NCBI GenBank assembly: GCA_030220185.1
Contig: JASPKZ010002337.1
Span: forward strand, 2,878,560-2,942,559
Length of the DNA: 64,000 nt
Reading direction: 5' to 3'
From: Diploptera punctata
Lineage: Eukaryota; Arthropoda; Insecta; Blattodea; Blaberidae
Shown: piece by piece, positions 46,028-58,003 of the stretch
How the letters are laid out: each line of letters starts with the position of its first letter
Numbering within the stretch: position 1 is the stretch's first letter
Translations under genes and position numbers: made by a program
The notes under the pieces: generated by a model
Told to the model about the DNA's origin: nothing
The model's database searches: none
Seen by the model: the letters and a program-made list of their open reading frames with translations, nothing else

Positions 46028-46443
46028 TAAGATTTTAACATTTTTCGTTTGTATTTTATTATTTCCACAATCATTGTTTAATATTTGTAGGTGATTATTT
46101 AAACATTTTTATTTAAAGAGGTATGAGCATGAATTAGCATTAATACTCATACTTGAACCTGTAGCTTCATTAGATAATACTGTATAATACAATGCATTTT
46201 ATAATAGGGGTAGGAGTTTAAAAAATAATCTTCTATGAAAGTGTGCTTTTCAAAGTATAATTGCTTTTATTTTACACACTATAATTTAACAAAACATTGA
46301 AGTGCAAATTTTGAGGTTATATTATAATGCCATTAAATTAAAATCTTAATTACAACGTTGGTTATGCCATTGACTTTAAATAAAAAATGTGTATTATGTC
46401 GTGTGCCATAACCTTTTTTCTAAACTATCATAAAATTGATAAA

Positions 46444-46446
<3 letters not shown>

Positions 46447-46497
<51 letters not shown>
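46447..46497. repeat. (ATT)n microsatellite
   Basis: About 17 ATT units inside the Harbinger element. Confidence 0.95.
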
Positions 46498-46499
<2 letters not shown>

Positions 46500-46546
46500 C
46501 AGGATATTATCTGTAACATAACCATAATTTTTTCAACATTCTACAG

Positions 46547-46672
46547 AAAAATCTCAAGGAGACCAGTTCATCTTGAAGAAGGTATGGAAGATTGTTTCGT
46601 CTGGTTTCGCTTTTGAAACGAAGCAATTACGTTCAATGTGGATCTGATCATACATCGATTACAACAGAAAGG
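46547..46672 (+). pseudogene. Second, related exon-like segment (Harbinger)
   Basis: Between an AG and a GTAAAA donor-like site, the frame reads KISRRPVHLEEGMEDCFVWF, a stop, then NVDLIIHRLQQK. It parallels GRPDHIENYNDEEFFVRFRL..LIRHRLE of 45824-46027, so this exon was probably duplicated. Confidence 0.5.
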
Positions 46673-47079
46673 TAAAATATTTTATATTTAGTAAAAAAAT
46701 TAATAAAAAATAGTCTTCTATCCAAGTGTAATTTGGGCTATATGTTACATACCCACAAAAATGTAACAAAAGAACATTGAAGTGTTAATTTTGAGATTAT
46801 ATTACAGTGCCATAACCTTAAACTTAAGTTACAGTAGTGATTATGGTATGAATGTTCAATATGCAAGGTTGATTATGTTGTACTACCATGGACCTCTAAA
46901 TTTATACTTAATTTCCAATTTTTCAAGCTGTTATTACATTGACACATTATTATTAAAATGCACTGGCTATTGTATGCCAAGAGACCACGTATACTTATTT
47001 TGGCTTAAGTTTCCATTAAGTGCAGTGAGAATTTTTTCTAAGCCCGAGGCAGACACAACGCGCATGTGCCAACAAGGTT

Positions 47080-47510
47080 TTATTTTCAAATTATTTCCCA
47101 CCATTTACAACAAATTTTACATTTTTTCTAACGATTACTTGAACACATTTTTCTATGATATTTAACTATATACGTAACATGAAGACGTGGCAACCATATT
47201 GATTTTAAGGAATATTCTATATAACAACAGTGCAGCCAACATAGGTTATGTACTTCAGAATTTGAGAACTTACTATTTATTTTTGGGTGTTGCATTCTTT
47301 CACAGGTTAGAGTGCTTAAATTATGTTAGGTTAGCTTTTAGGTTGGTCTTTCATAAGTTAGAGTACTTAAATTACATTACGTTAGCTTTTAGGTTTGTTA
47401 AATAGCATGTATAATGTTGGCTGCATCGCGATATTCCATAGAGTAAACTGCTTCGCGTTTGTCGTGCATGCGTCTGGTGTCTGCCTGGGACTTAGAAAAA
47501 ATTCTCACTG
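47080..47510 (+). repeat. Dispersed repeat Y, copy 2
   Basis: Matches 29370-29825, including the doubled sub-unit. See that entry. Confidence 0.75.
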
Positions 47511-47569
47511 CGCTTAATGGAAAGATTATTCCTTATTTTATTTCATTAGCTGAGAAAATGGGCAGGTAA

Positions 47570-49825
47570 GTGTACACCATATTAGTTTATAGTTTATTGG
47601 ATAATCTGGTGCACCATAAGGATAAGTTTACTATTCTGTTTGAACAGTGACTAATGTAGATGGAATCCTGGCATAGAATACCCAAAACATCACTGTGAAG
47701 TTATGACATTATTAAAAGCTGACACATAGTACACAACACTTTGTAGAAACCCCAGTTTGCGACTCACCTTGAATTTTTCTGGCTCGACTTTAGATTATCT
47801 TCCTCTTGATTTTCCATCTATGTTCTTGTAATACTGATGCTCTACGTACTCCTGTCTTTACTAACTTTTGTACTTTTTTAAACATTTTCGCTTCCGACTT
47901 CACTCTGCTAATTAACTTCAAATTTGAATTCAAAATTTAAACTGGTGCTACTGTATTTTACAGGAACCAGGGGTTCTACCTATTAAAGAGGATCAAAATG
48001 GATCGCTCACCGCCAACACTTAAGTGATGGCCACAGAGCTTTCCATCTATCTAACATTTTGCAACAATACTTATAACATTTTTTTTACAAGTATTAAATA
48101 TTTATCTCCATACACAATTATTTCTTTGAAGTATGCAGAATCATTGTGCACATGTGTGAACGCTAGAAGAACTTATACTAGATGGTGAAGATATCTGTGA
48201 AAATTGGAATGACCAACATTCAAAAGTATATTCTCAGAAAAAGATGTTCACTCAGTTCATTTTGTAGGTTCTGATGGGACAGGTTAGTGTATATCAGATT
48301 AGTATATGCTTCATTAAATAATATGCAAATAATTTATTTTGTTAAGTTAGGAAGGAGAAAGTTGGTGTAAATCCATTTCTAACAAATGTTTGGGGATGTA
48401 TTGAAGTTTGGTCGCAGCTACATTCTTCCATCTAGTGTCAATTCTTTAAATTTTCTGTAGAACTTCTTTGTGATTCCATCTAGTGACAACTCTATAAACT
48501 TATGCTCATGCACATGTTTCACTGTAGGACACAAAAATTAAGGGAAGGTAAACTAAAGTTTTTCTGGCTCAACTGCACTTCTACAAGCACTTGATTTTTC
48601 AGTTATATTGTAAACTATAGCTCTTCCTCTATATTTACTAACATTACTTAATATTTTAAACTTTTTCAAACAATTTTTATAACATTATTAGACAATTTTG
48701 AAGTATATATTTAAATATACAAATCACAATATTATGATACTGTTATTCAATATTGTAATGCTGCTATTTTCTCCACAGAGTATATTACCTAGTCTCTAAT
48801 TTTTCTATTGCTGTTTTGGGTTATCGCTGGTTGGATCAATATGAGGGAGTGATAAGTGAGTGTACACCCGTTTTTAATAAACGTTTGGTAATTTTAATAT
48901 TATTAATATATTTTTTAAACATAGATTTGGAGATTTATTGCAAATATTGGTCATTTAAATTTCATTGCGACGGATAGTAACCGAGGATGATAATCGATAT
49001 GTAGTTTGATTGTGGGTTATCGCTGGCTCTATAAACTCTGGCGCATGCGCACTGTTGTTCTATAGGACTTTGAAAATATTTCACGCTAGTTTAAGTGCAG
49101 TTTTTCCATTTTTCCTACATAACAGTTGTGTGGATGCTCAAAGCTTATGAACTTACTCGATAGATGAGTATCTGTGCTATTGGAATAATCAATCTTCACA
49201 ATAAGTTCCCAAACATGCTTTTAAAGAAAGGATGTACATTAATTTGTAATTTCATAACCTAATGAAGTAAATAATTTATTATTCGATAATCTAATTTGGT
49301 GTACAATAACTTTTCCTTCTTAACCAAACAAAATAAAATAGTAGTTATATTGTGAAAGATTGTCATACAATAGCACAGTTAGTCTTGCCATATATTGACA
49401 AAACCTTTTGCATGCACATATGCACTACAGCTCTGTAGAACTTAGAAGAAATGATTGAGAGATTTTGTATACATAGATAAATATATAAGAAATATAAAAA
49501 AAATGTTTTAAGAATCGTTACAAAATGTTAAAACAGTAGGAAATGTTAGTACAAATGGAAAAAGTAAATAGTGTAACAGTGTCATATTAATGTTGTATGG
49601 TATAGCATAGTGGGTCATAAACTATAGTTCAGCCATCATAGGTTTAAGCAACTTTCATTGTATATTTGATAAATGGTGACCTTTATTACAGCATAAGTCA
49701 GTTTTGGAGATTCTATGCCTCTAGTCCACCTGCATTAGTCACTGTTCAAACAGAATAGCCAACTTTGCCTTATGGTGCACTGCAAGTTTGTGTACACCAA
49801 TTAGTTTATTAGATAATATGGCTTC
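47570..49825. repeat. Inverted ~95-bp pair inside the Harbinger element
   Basis: 47570-47665 and 49730-49825 are inverted copies (GTGCACCATAAGG.., ATTCTGTTTGAACAGTGACTA). The 2 kb between them shows no coding feature. Confidence 0.6.
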
Positions 49826-50332
49826 CCATAAAGAAACCTCTAATTTAATTAAAAGCGAGTTAATAAGAAATGCCATAAATATAGCAACTTAACGTTTGTA
49901 TGCAATTGCCCAAAATTTTGTATTTGTATAACATGTTCTGGTATGAACTGTGAAAACATTATATGAGAATTAGAGGTGAGTTGTAATCCAATACATCCAT
50001 AATGAGAATAATGAAACTTGTTAATACAGTAATCATGAATAAAATAATGTGTACCAGTAACTGAAAGGGAATCAAATTACAATGCATAAAGTGATGTAAC
50101 ATATCAATTGTTGCTACACATTATGTTTTTCTTGGAACATTCTTTTTTTAATATAGCAGAAAATAATAATTTTGCCCCTTAGCTTATGACGTCTGAGAAA
50201 TTACAATGTTATTAAAGTAGTAGAATCCACTAAAAATATTATGCATTTGTTCTATAGTCTATATTTGATGGTGAATAAATATTAGTCACTTTTGATTATC
50301 TGATAAAATCATAAACATTCTTTTTTTTTTCT

Positions 50333-50465
50333 AGAAGGCTTGCTGGGATATTACATCGCTTCATTCCCGAATGTCACCGAAGACTTAGACTGCATGCACA
50401 TAAAGACCAGTTCTCCAGGCTAGTTCAATACTGAGGAACATACAAGGAATAAAAGCGTATGATGT
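50333..50465 (+). pseudogene. Harbinger transposase catalytic segment
   Basis: Frame: GLLGYYIASFPNVTEDLDCM, HIKTSSPG, a stop, then FNTEEHTRNKS. This matches the IA.FP.V.G.IDC.HI.I..P....AE...NRK region of HARBI1 proteins, with the first catalytic Asp kept (DLDCMHI). Two stops. Confidence 0.75.
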
Positions 50466-50529
50466 GCAGTTAAACATTTTAGATATTATTGTTTAGTTGC
50501 TTCTTCACTCACCTCATACTTCTTAACTC

Positions 50530-51060
50530 CCAAGCAGACTCGAGTTTCTTCACTTCATTTGTGATATTCTCAATGTTGTATTACATTCACAACTGATGTC
50601 CAATGGCCTCCTATCCTGCAGACTGACCTCCGCGCCATCTGATGGCTGACCGACGAACTTCCAAATCAATCCGCTCTCCTTATCACCGGGTATTTCAAAA
50701 TTCATAGTTGTGTTTTTATTCTTGCATATATAAATTTTTTTCCCAAATTGTGAGTTCCTTCGGTTTTTCCAATTGTTTAAGTAATTTTGTTTTGGTTTCT
50801 ATTCTGTGTTTTTCTGACCAGGCATCTACAGCTATTGCAGATTTTTCTGTTTCTCCATTTTTAACATTTCTGAGGTGTTCCTTTAATCTTGTATTTAGAT
50901 TCCTTTTTGTTTTTCCTATGTATATCTTTTCACAATCTTTACAATTAATTTGATAAATTCCCGATTTTTTGCAGTCTTCAATCTTTTCATTTTTGTTGGT
51001 TTTTAAAAAAGATTGAAGATCTAACACATGACTAGACAATATTTAACAATTGTGCATTGA
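50530..51060 (-). mobile_element. Penelope-like element fragment
   Basis: Holds the GIY-YIG endonuclease ORF (next entry) plus flanking PLE-like sequence, inserted in the Harbinger element. The limits are approximate. Confidence 0.7.
50716..51039 (-). pseudogene. GIY-YIG endonuclease domain of a Penelope-like retroelement
   Basis: 107 codons. GIY at 27-29, C33-x2-C36, YIG at 40-42, then KTKRNLNTRLKEH (Arg and Glu-His of the active site) and WSEKHRIE. In Penelope-like elements this domain nicks the target DNA for reverse transcription. Here the domain frame is open, but no reverse transcriptase precedes it, so it is a truncated remnant. Confidence 0.88.
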
Positions 51061-51344
51061 AGACTCAGTTTGAAAAGGAGTAAATGTTCTTTAGTATAAA
51101 TGGAGTAGAGAGTCAATCATAAGCATCATCATTACCAGTACTATGGTCCATAAGAGCCAGGATCCCCTGATATATACGTCCAATTTTGATTCCCCAACCC
51201 ATATAAAGGTTTCTATTATTATTTTATAAACTGTACATAACCACTGATTTAATATATTATCTTGTATATCAGCAAATTAAGTTTTCACCAATGTAGACAG
51301 ATTTTTTTGAAGCTGTAATAGTATTTTAAAATGCAATAGGAAGT
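51061..51344. other. No recognisable feature
   Basis: Between the Penelope fragment and the hairpin; nothing identified. Confidence 0.35.
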
Positions 51345-51364
51345 ATCATTAAGAAGTTTGTTTA

Positions 51365-51537
51365 ATAATTAAGACATTTTGTCTGTACATTCTTACCTCT
51401 TATGGTTGTTTTTGTAAAATATATGTTTCAAGGCTTCTGAGCCCCATCGTCAGCAATTACAGACTGTAATCAGAAGCCTTGAAACATATGTTCGACAAAT
51501 ACAACCCAAAGAGGTAAGAATGTACAGACAAAATGTC
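51365..51537. repeat. Hairpin with ~70-bp arms
   Basis: AATTAAGACATTTTGTCTGT... at the left and its inverted copy at the right (..AAAATGTCTTAATT) enclose a ~25-bp loop. The arms include GTACATTCTTACCTCTT and ATATGTTTCAAGGCTTCTG. Confidence 0.85.
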
Positions 51538-51624
51538 TTAATTACTGTAATATGTTTTCTGCTGCTAATTTTCATTAAGTCTTTACAAAGCCTTTACTCG
51601 GATGGGAAAGGCCATTCAATTTTG

Positions 51625-51815
51625 CTCCAATGTAGGCTGAGATTATGTTACGAGCCTGAAATCTTCAGACTCGGAATCCATGACTTTAAGTTTCTCCCAG
51701 AAAACTTTTTGTTTTCTAGGATTCATCCATCCTAATAATATATCGACCCCAGCCAGATTTTAAACCCTTGACTCTTGGGACGAGCAACTTAATCCCCAGA
51801 TCACAAGCCGGATAT
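51625..51815 (-). mobile_element. SINE-C head fragment
   Basis: The minus strand carries GGGTTTAAAATCTGGC (degraded B box), the TTTCTGGGAGAAACTTAAAG block and GTCTGAAGATTTCAGGCTCG. Confidence 0.65.
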
Positions 51816-52214
51816 TGAAATATATACTATTTTATAATCGTTTTGTTAGAATCATATAAGCAGAATTCAGTAGTTTATGTTTTTCTCTTCAAGTTTTTTT
51901 TAAGCTTTCTGCCACAAAAAAAAAATAAGATGACTGCAAATTAAATTTCCTTGTGAGAAAATAAGTAAATATGTTCCAGGTAACTGCCATTAATAATATT
52001 CACAAATGCAATCCTAATAGGCACGTTGCAATTCGATATATTAAATGTTTGTCTCATGATATTGGTCAAATTATGTGTAGTTTTACTGTACAGATAGAAA
52101 TATTGTAAATGCATTATAAATTCTCACATGCCTGTGCTGCACCCTCTCTTCTAGCCACTATTATGCCATGACTTACTTGTTGTAGTCAGAAATCCAAAGA
52201 TTCATTCATTCACC

Positions 52215-52571
52215 TATAATGAATATCCATCTATAGTAATTCTGCCCGAAGGCAGGTCCTTCACTGCAATCATAGCATTTTCATGCTATGCTTGCAGCTT
52301 TACTAGGGAATTGTGTAGGTGTGGTAGCTTCCCGTTGCTTTCCACACCGGTGAAGGATGATGGTGATGATGATGGTAATGACAAGGATGATGATGATGGC
52401 CATATGATTTCGGGGACCGTTTGGACCTTAAAGTTTTCCTGACATTTGATTTACAGGTGAGGAAAAACCCCGATAAAAACCTCACCCAGAAAAACTACCC
52501 CGACTGGGGATCGAACCCGGGCCCGCTGCGTGACAAGGCAGCACGCTACCTCGAGACCACAGCGGTGGACA
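52215..52571 (-). mobile_element. SINE-A, full length, probable target duplication
   Basis: Complete head (GTCCACCGCTGTGGTCTCG on minus) to tail. ATAATGAATAT appears on both sides (about 52217-52227 and 52571-52581). Confidence 0.9.
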
Positions 52572-52644
52572 TAATGAATATAAATTATCTGAAATGTATT
52601 TATACATCTGCAAAGAAAGTGTTTATTTAAAGTTTTATTTGTAA

Positions 52645-52820
52645 TATACATCACGGCTATGGTCTTGGGCTAGCATCACTGTTTTGTTTGCAGAGGGCCT
52701 GAGTTTGATCCCCAGTCATGACAGATTTCCTGGATGATGGTTTTATTGATGGTTTCTCTGAACCTGTACGACAAATGTTAGGAAACTTTAAGGCCTAAAC
52801 AATCTGTGATCATCATATTC
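52645..52820 (+). repeat. Diverged SINE-A relative, head and body
   Basis: Shares order with SINE-A (GTTTGATCCCCAGTC B box, CTGTACGACAAATG, AACTTTAAGGCCTAAAC) but has many substitutions. An older subfamily. Confidence 0.6.
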
Positions 52821-53560
52821 GCCAGGTTTAGTATGAATGTGAGTGAATTGTGCATCTTGTCTTAAATATTTGTGTTGTCTTGGGGCAGGTCCTGGATTGG
52901 AGGTCCTCAGTAACCATGTGTGATCCAAAGTCTCTCTCTCTCCCAACCTATAAGATATGAGGTTAAATTACAATAGAGAAGAGAAGATCTGTATAATATA
53001 TGTGTGTGTTCCAAAGCCACCTGGTGCACCTTTCATGCTTTGGGTTTCATCATATTATGTAGAAAAATAGTTTAATGTGGTCTATTTTTATTTTACGTAG
53101 GTGATGTTTACTTTTATTGTGTATAATATAAGCATGTTGAATATCCATTGTATAATTTTTTATAATAAGTAATGTATGAGTAATATATTTTTATTAAATG
53201 TACATAACTAGTACCAATAAATTACTCCTCAGAAGGTTGTCCCTAAAGAAAATCTGAAATCTACTGTCTTATGATTGGTTGTTTCACAAAGGACTACAGT
53301 TTCTATCAATAACAAATTTGTCAAAAATATGATAGAAAATTTGAGATGATATAATTATGTTAAAAACATATAAACGTTCAAATTTGTTTTATCTGCATTA
53401 TGTTAGTTCAAATTGTGAAAGAAATCAATCATAAAATACAAATGAAAAAACGTATAGTGGTGGTCTTTAAGTCGACCATCAAAAATTTACTTTAAAAGCA
53501 GTCTTCTAATAGGGGATATCTCTTCATCCTGAATACAATCTGTACCTTTACACCATAATT
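52821..53560. other. No recognisable feature
   Basis: Within the Harbinger element; AT-rich, short ORFs only. Confidence 0.35.
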
Positions 53561-53564
53561 GGAA

Positions 53565-54000
53565 AATGTTAACATTCTTCTTCTTTATTAGGAATTTCTT
53601 TATAATACAGTAGTTTTTCTACAACCCATTGTAAATTTTACTCCTCCATAAATCCCTATTCTCTGCATCACACTCTGTTATCCTCTCGACACTATACTCC
53701 TATTATGCACTCCTTGAATTCACTTTCTTTTGATCTCCCTTTTCTTCTGTTGCCCTCCGCTTCAAGATTTAATATCATCTTAGGATCCTGTCATCTGACA
53801 TTCTCTTTGTGACCAAACCATTTCAGTCTTCTTCAATAACTTGTGGAATGTCTTTTTGAACATCCATTACTTCTGTGATTTTAGCATTTCTAATTTTGTC
53901 TCTTTTTGAATTTCTAGAAATCCTCCTCCAAAATTGCATCTGTCGCCTATAGTTTATGTGCTTGCTCTCTGCTTAATGCCCAATATAGTATAGGGATTTC
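53565..54000 (-). mobile_element. RTE-like LINE 3' fragment
   Basis: The minus strand shows RQMQFWRRISRNSKRDKIRN, then WFGHKENV and RRKGRSKES, the RT C-terminal region, with stops. Confidence 0.6.
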
Positions 54001-55460
54001 CAGCCAACCTAGACTCTGCCTGTCACAAGCCAGGAGAAATGGGGAGTGATGGAGGAATAACACCTCTTTAAAAAACCAGGGTTCATTCTGGCCTGGATGA
54101 TAGTACTTTGTGACAGCTCCTTGCTAGGATACGGCAACTACTGCCTTGTAAGGATATGTTGGTTCGTCAAAGCCTAGAGGAAGGAAACCTTGAACAAAAA
54201 TCATCTGGTCCTCCAGGTTGAGGATTATAACAATGGCCCAGCTCCCCATTTTATGGAAAAAAATTAACTATGCTAAAGAAATTGATGTGAAGAAAATATC
54301 AACATCTGAATATAATTTATTGCAAGCACATTAATACTACTGAGTTCAGGTAAGATAATTTATTTGAGCAGAGGTTGCTGTTACTAATTTAACTATCACT
54401 TAAATATGTACAAATTGAAGACTAAACTCATATATCAATAGCTATCATAGAAAGATTCTGAATTTACAAACCAAATGTCTTGCATAGTTGCCTAAATAGG
54501 AAAAAAAATGTTAATATTTTTATTCTCAATTGTTGTATTATTAGATTTCAATGGGATACAGGATTTAAATAACTACTATTCTACCCCTCTGGCACACAGT
54601 GACAAGAATATAGCCTTCATTAGGTTTATTACATAATATGAGCAAATACAGGCAGTAAGACATTTATAAACTTATCAAAAGCATCGGCGTTGGTTGGGAA
54701 GAGAGAGAGAGTCATCTTACAGAGGATCAGAATATATAGTCATAGGAATAATCCTTTCCAAGTAATTGTGATTGGTTTCAAAGAGTAGTTGTATGCAGAA
54801 ATTTCACTATATTATAATACAGTAAAGAGATCTCAACACAGAATGGACAAAAATTTAATAAAGCAACTTCATTTTGGAAAAAATGCAATAATACAAAAAA
54901 ATCATACTAACTTAAAATTAACAGAAATTCACACTGGGCTATTTTTATGCAGTTTATTTCTAGTGTGCCTACATGTAAAAAAAATTGAGATTCTTATAAT
55001 TGGTCAATTTCCAACAAAATAGGCATAGATTACATAGAAAAAAAATATCAAAATAACCAAATAGGTTTATATATAACATAAGACAATTTACTTGCCTTCA
55101 GTCATCTGATGACTATCTTAAATTAAAAATTCAGTTAATCAAAAAACAAATCTTGGTACTTATAATAGCTATTTATAGCTAGAGCGAGGAATTATATGAA
55201 GAAAATTATAAGAAAATATGAAATCATAAAGACAAAATATGAAAATTATGACACAAAAATATAATGAAGCTACTATTTTCTAAACTTTTTACATATATTT
55301 ATATGCATAGACGCACTACGACTTATAAGTGTACATACAGCACAAACAGAACTTATTTATAGCACAAGAAATCAAAATGTTCACTGTATTTTGATTATAA
55401 TTTTTCATTATTTTTGACCCAATATAAAATATCATATTCATGATCTGAAACAATTTTAAT
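54001..55460. other. No gene recognised
   Basis: 54000-54250 is GC-richer and may be LINE-derived. The rest is AT-rich with short ORFs lacking motifs (54789-55022 among them). Confidence 0.35.
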
Positions 55461-55464
55461 GGAT

Positions 55465-55755
55465 CATACCATAGCGTAGTTGTATAAGGAAACGTGGTAC
55501 AAACAGGGAAGTCGTGAGTTCGAGTCTTGATATGGTCAAGATTTTTAGCTGGACCAGACCTTCTGATGGCATTGTAGACCTGGGATCGACTCAGATCCTA
55601 ATGGAAGTGAGTACTATATGCATGTTCTGGGCACAAATGTAGCCATCAGGCAGATCTGACAACCCGGCAGACATCTAGTGCCTTTTGTCTAGAAAGATGG
55701 AAAATTCAACATGCCACTACCCCAAAGGCCTCCCAAGACTGTAGTGGAATTATTT
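55465..55755 (+). mobile_element. SINE-B, diverged
   Basis: Degraded head (CGTAGTTGTATAAGG, B-box-like GAGTTCGAGTCTTG), then GACCTGGGATCGACTCAG, TCTGACAACCCGGCAGACAT and CCACTACCCCAAAGGCCT. Confidence 0.75.
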
Positions 55756-57061
55756 CATAAATCAAATCTGAGAATTTATATATAATACAATTAATTAATG
55801 TATTGAATGATTTTTAATTATGAAATTTAAACATATGCAAGAAACAAAACATTGCAACCCAAACTAACAAGTTTCCATGAAATATAGCACTGACAAAGTT
55901 TAGAGTAGGTACCGGTATAGTTTGGGTTATTGCTATCTTTACATTGCATGAAGATATTAAATTCATGTAGATGCAAATGTAACAATAACATTAAATTGGA
56001 CGATTTAGAATACAAGTAAACCATTCCAGTATGTCATATTTGGAGAGACAAGATGTTAAAAGTTATTAGTCCATAATTGAATCTAGGGATTGTTTCAGAA
56101 CTCTCTTTGCAATTACAGTTACATTTAATATTGAACTATAAACATGGTGAAATGTAGTTAGAATTATTTTAACGTTAGTTTTTTTTGTATATATGAAATA
56201 GGTCTTGCATAGTGTCTAGTCTTGGTCTACTTGTGCTATGAACAATCAAATTGTCAATTATTAATTTTGTTCATAACACATAGATAGGATTTTTTTTTAA
56301 TATTTTGTGATAGTAAACTATACAGCCTATCTGTCAGAATTGTTTTGCAGAATGAAAAATTATGCTCAACATCACATGATGTTATGGGAGGATACTCGTA
56401 TCATGCTATATTTGATACTTTGATGTAAGTGAGAAAAATGCTGGCCTAACCTACATCAACGTTACTAATTTCACAAAGCACTGCTTCAAGTTTCTTACAT
56501 TTCAATTCTGTAATCTGTTCACAGAGTAAAGACTGTCCTCAGGTAGCAAGAACGAACTGACAGCTACCTGACTACAGAAAATTCCAATATTGTTATTCTA
56601 CTTATTCATCTAGGCTCATGATCTTGTTCTGGGGGACAAAAAACTCCATCGAACTTGACACTCTGTGACTCATCATCCAATTATTTGCTTTTATAAAGAT
56701 ACTGAAAAATTTTCACTTGTCTACCACATTACATTGTCAAAAATTACACAAATACATTCATTTCAAAAATATTTTAATGAATTCCTAGAACTTTTATTGA
56801 AAAAAAAATATCGGAATTTGAAAGTTGAAAAATATGGAGGAGTATGAAATTTTCACTAAAATATGAACATTTTGTTAAAATATTATGAAATATGAAGTTT
56901 TTTGTTGGTCTTATTTGATTCTGCATATCATAAAATGTAAAGATACTTAACCTCAGCGCTCTCTGACAAATAGTTTAAAACATGAAATTTTATAAAATTC
57001 CTCTCTCTATTTATAACAAATATGAGAAAGTTTGAATTTCATATAATTAAACATCGCATTA
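55756..57061. other. No recognisable feature
   Basis: AT-rich interior of the Harbinger element; no coding motif. Confidence 0.35.
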
Positions 57062-57410
57062 CTTTTTTAATTTTGGTGTGTGCGTGTATTATACCGTACA
57101 TATATTTCACAAAACTATTACTACGTGTAGGCCTAATTACATTGAATTGTTATAATATTAAACAAACTTCAAAGAAATAAAAATAATATTAAAATGAATA
57201 GCACGAAAATGGAAACCAACCCAATTTATTTAAGACTTTTTAAATTTTGGTGTGTGCGTGAATTATACCGTACATATATTTCACAAAACTATTACTACGT
57301 GTAGGCCTAATTACATTGAATTGTTATAATATTAAACAAACTTCAAAGAAATAAAAATAATATTAAAATGAATAACACGAAAATGGAAACTAACCCAATT
57401 TATTTAAAAC
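57062..57410. repeat. Tandem duplication, 2 x ~174 bp
   Basis: Units 57062-57235 and 57236-57410 (both with TTTTGGTGTGTGCGTG, ATTATACCGTACATATAT, AAAATGGAAAC) differ at only a few sites, so the duplication is recent. Confidence 0.92.
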
Positions 57411-57770
57411 TACGTACATCTACACTAATTTATAATATTGAAAATAAACTATAATATAGTATAAAATTAATTATATCAGAATTGAAAACATTGATGCAGT
57501 ATGGATAAATAATGAAAGCAGACGAATTTTTGCTATGGGAAATAAGAAAACATAAGAAAGATGATGCGCGGATACCCAATTCAGCCAACATAATACGGAG
57601 GGAAATTGGAATTCATTACCAACATAACTGAAAAGTTAAGTTAAAACCGGTATACGCAACTGGCGGTTAAAAGCAGGTGGTACAACGCATATTGACTTTG
57701 TACTCCTGCTAGCCTTAAGCGTCAGATGACTAACTGGGGAGTTACCTGAAGTTCGTACAACCGGCCCTAA

Positions 57771-58003
57771 GTGGTTTCCAGTCTAACACTACCCAATTGC
57801 TCTAAATTTGCCTCATTTGGCTCGTGTAACCATTTAATTTTTGCTAGCTTTATTTTCTTTACAATGTCGGCACATTCCTCATCAAACCATTTCTTGTTTT
57901 GCCTCTTCTTTAAACAACCAATGCTTTCTGATGCTGACAATTTAATAGTATCTCTTATAGCCTCCCATTCTTTATTTATATCAGTTTCTTCTTCGTTTGC
58001 CAC
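57771..58003 (-). pseudogene. RTE ORF linker fragment
   Basis: ANEEETDINKEWEAIRDTIK and LKKRQNKKWFDEECADIVKK continue the RTE copy beyond the Harbinger insertion. This copy keeps the Trp codon that is a stop in the 25298 element. Confidence 0.88.

Larger units (their letters stand above)
45652..57767 (+). mobile_element. PIF/Harbinger-type DNA transposon, 12.1 kb, decayed and filled
   Basis: The ends GGGCCGGTTGTACCAAC and (reverse complement) GGGCCGGTTGTACGAAC differ at one base. TAA flanks both sides (45649-45651, 57768-57770), the 3-bp target of this superfamily. A subterminal GCGTTGTACCAC also recurs inverted at both ends. It contains HARBI1-like exons plus later SINE, LINE and Penelope insertions. 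Confidence 0.85.

Noticed and set aside
46782..47165. 127-codon ORF inside the Harbinger element
   Set aside because: Composition is that of random AT-rich DNA (Tyr, Phe, Leu, Ile), and it overlaps dispersed repeat Y. No family motif.
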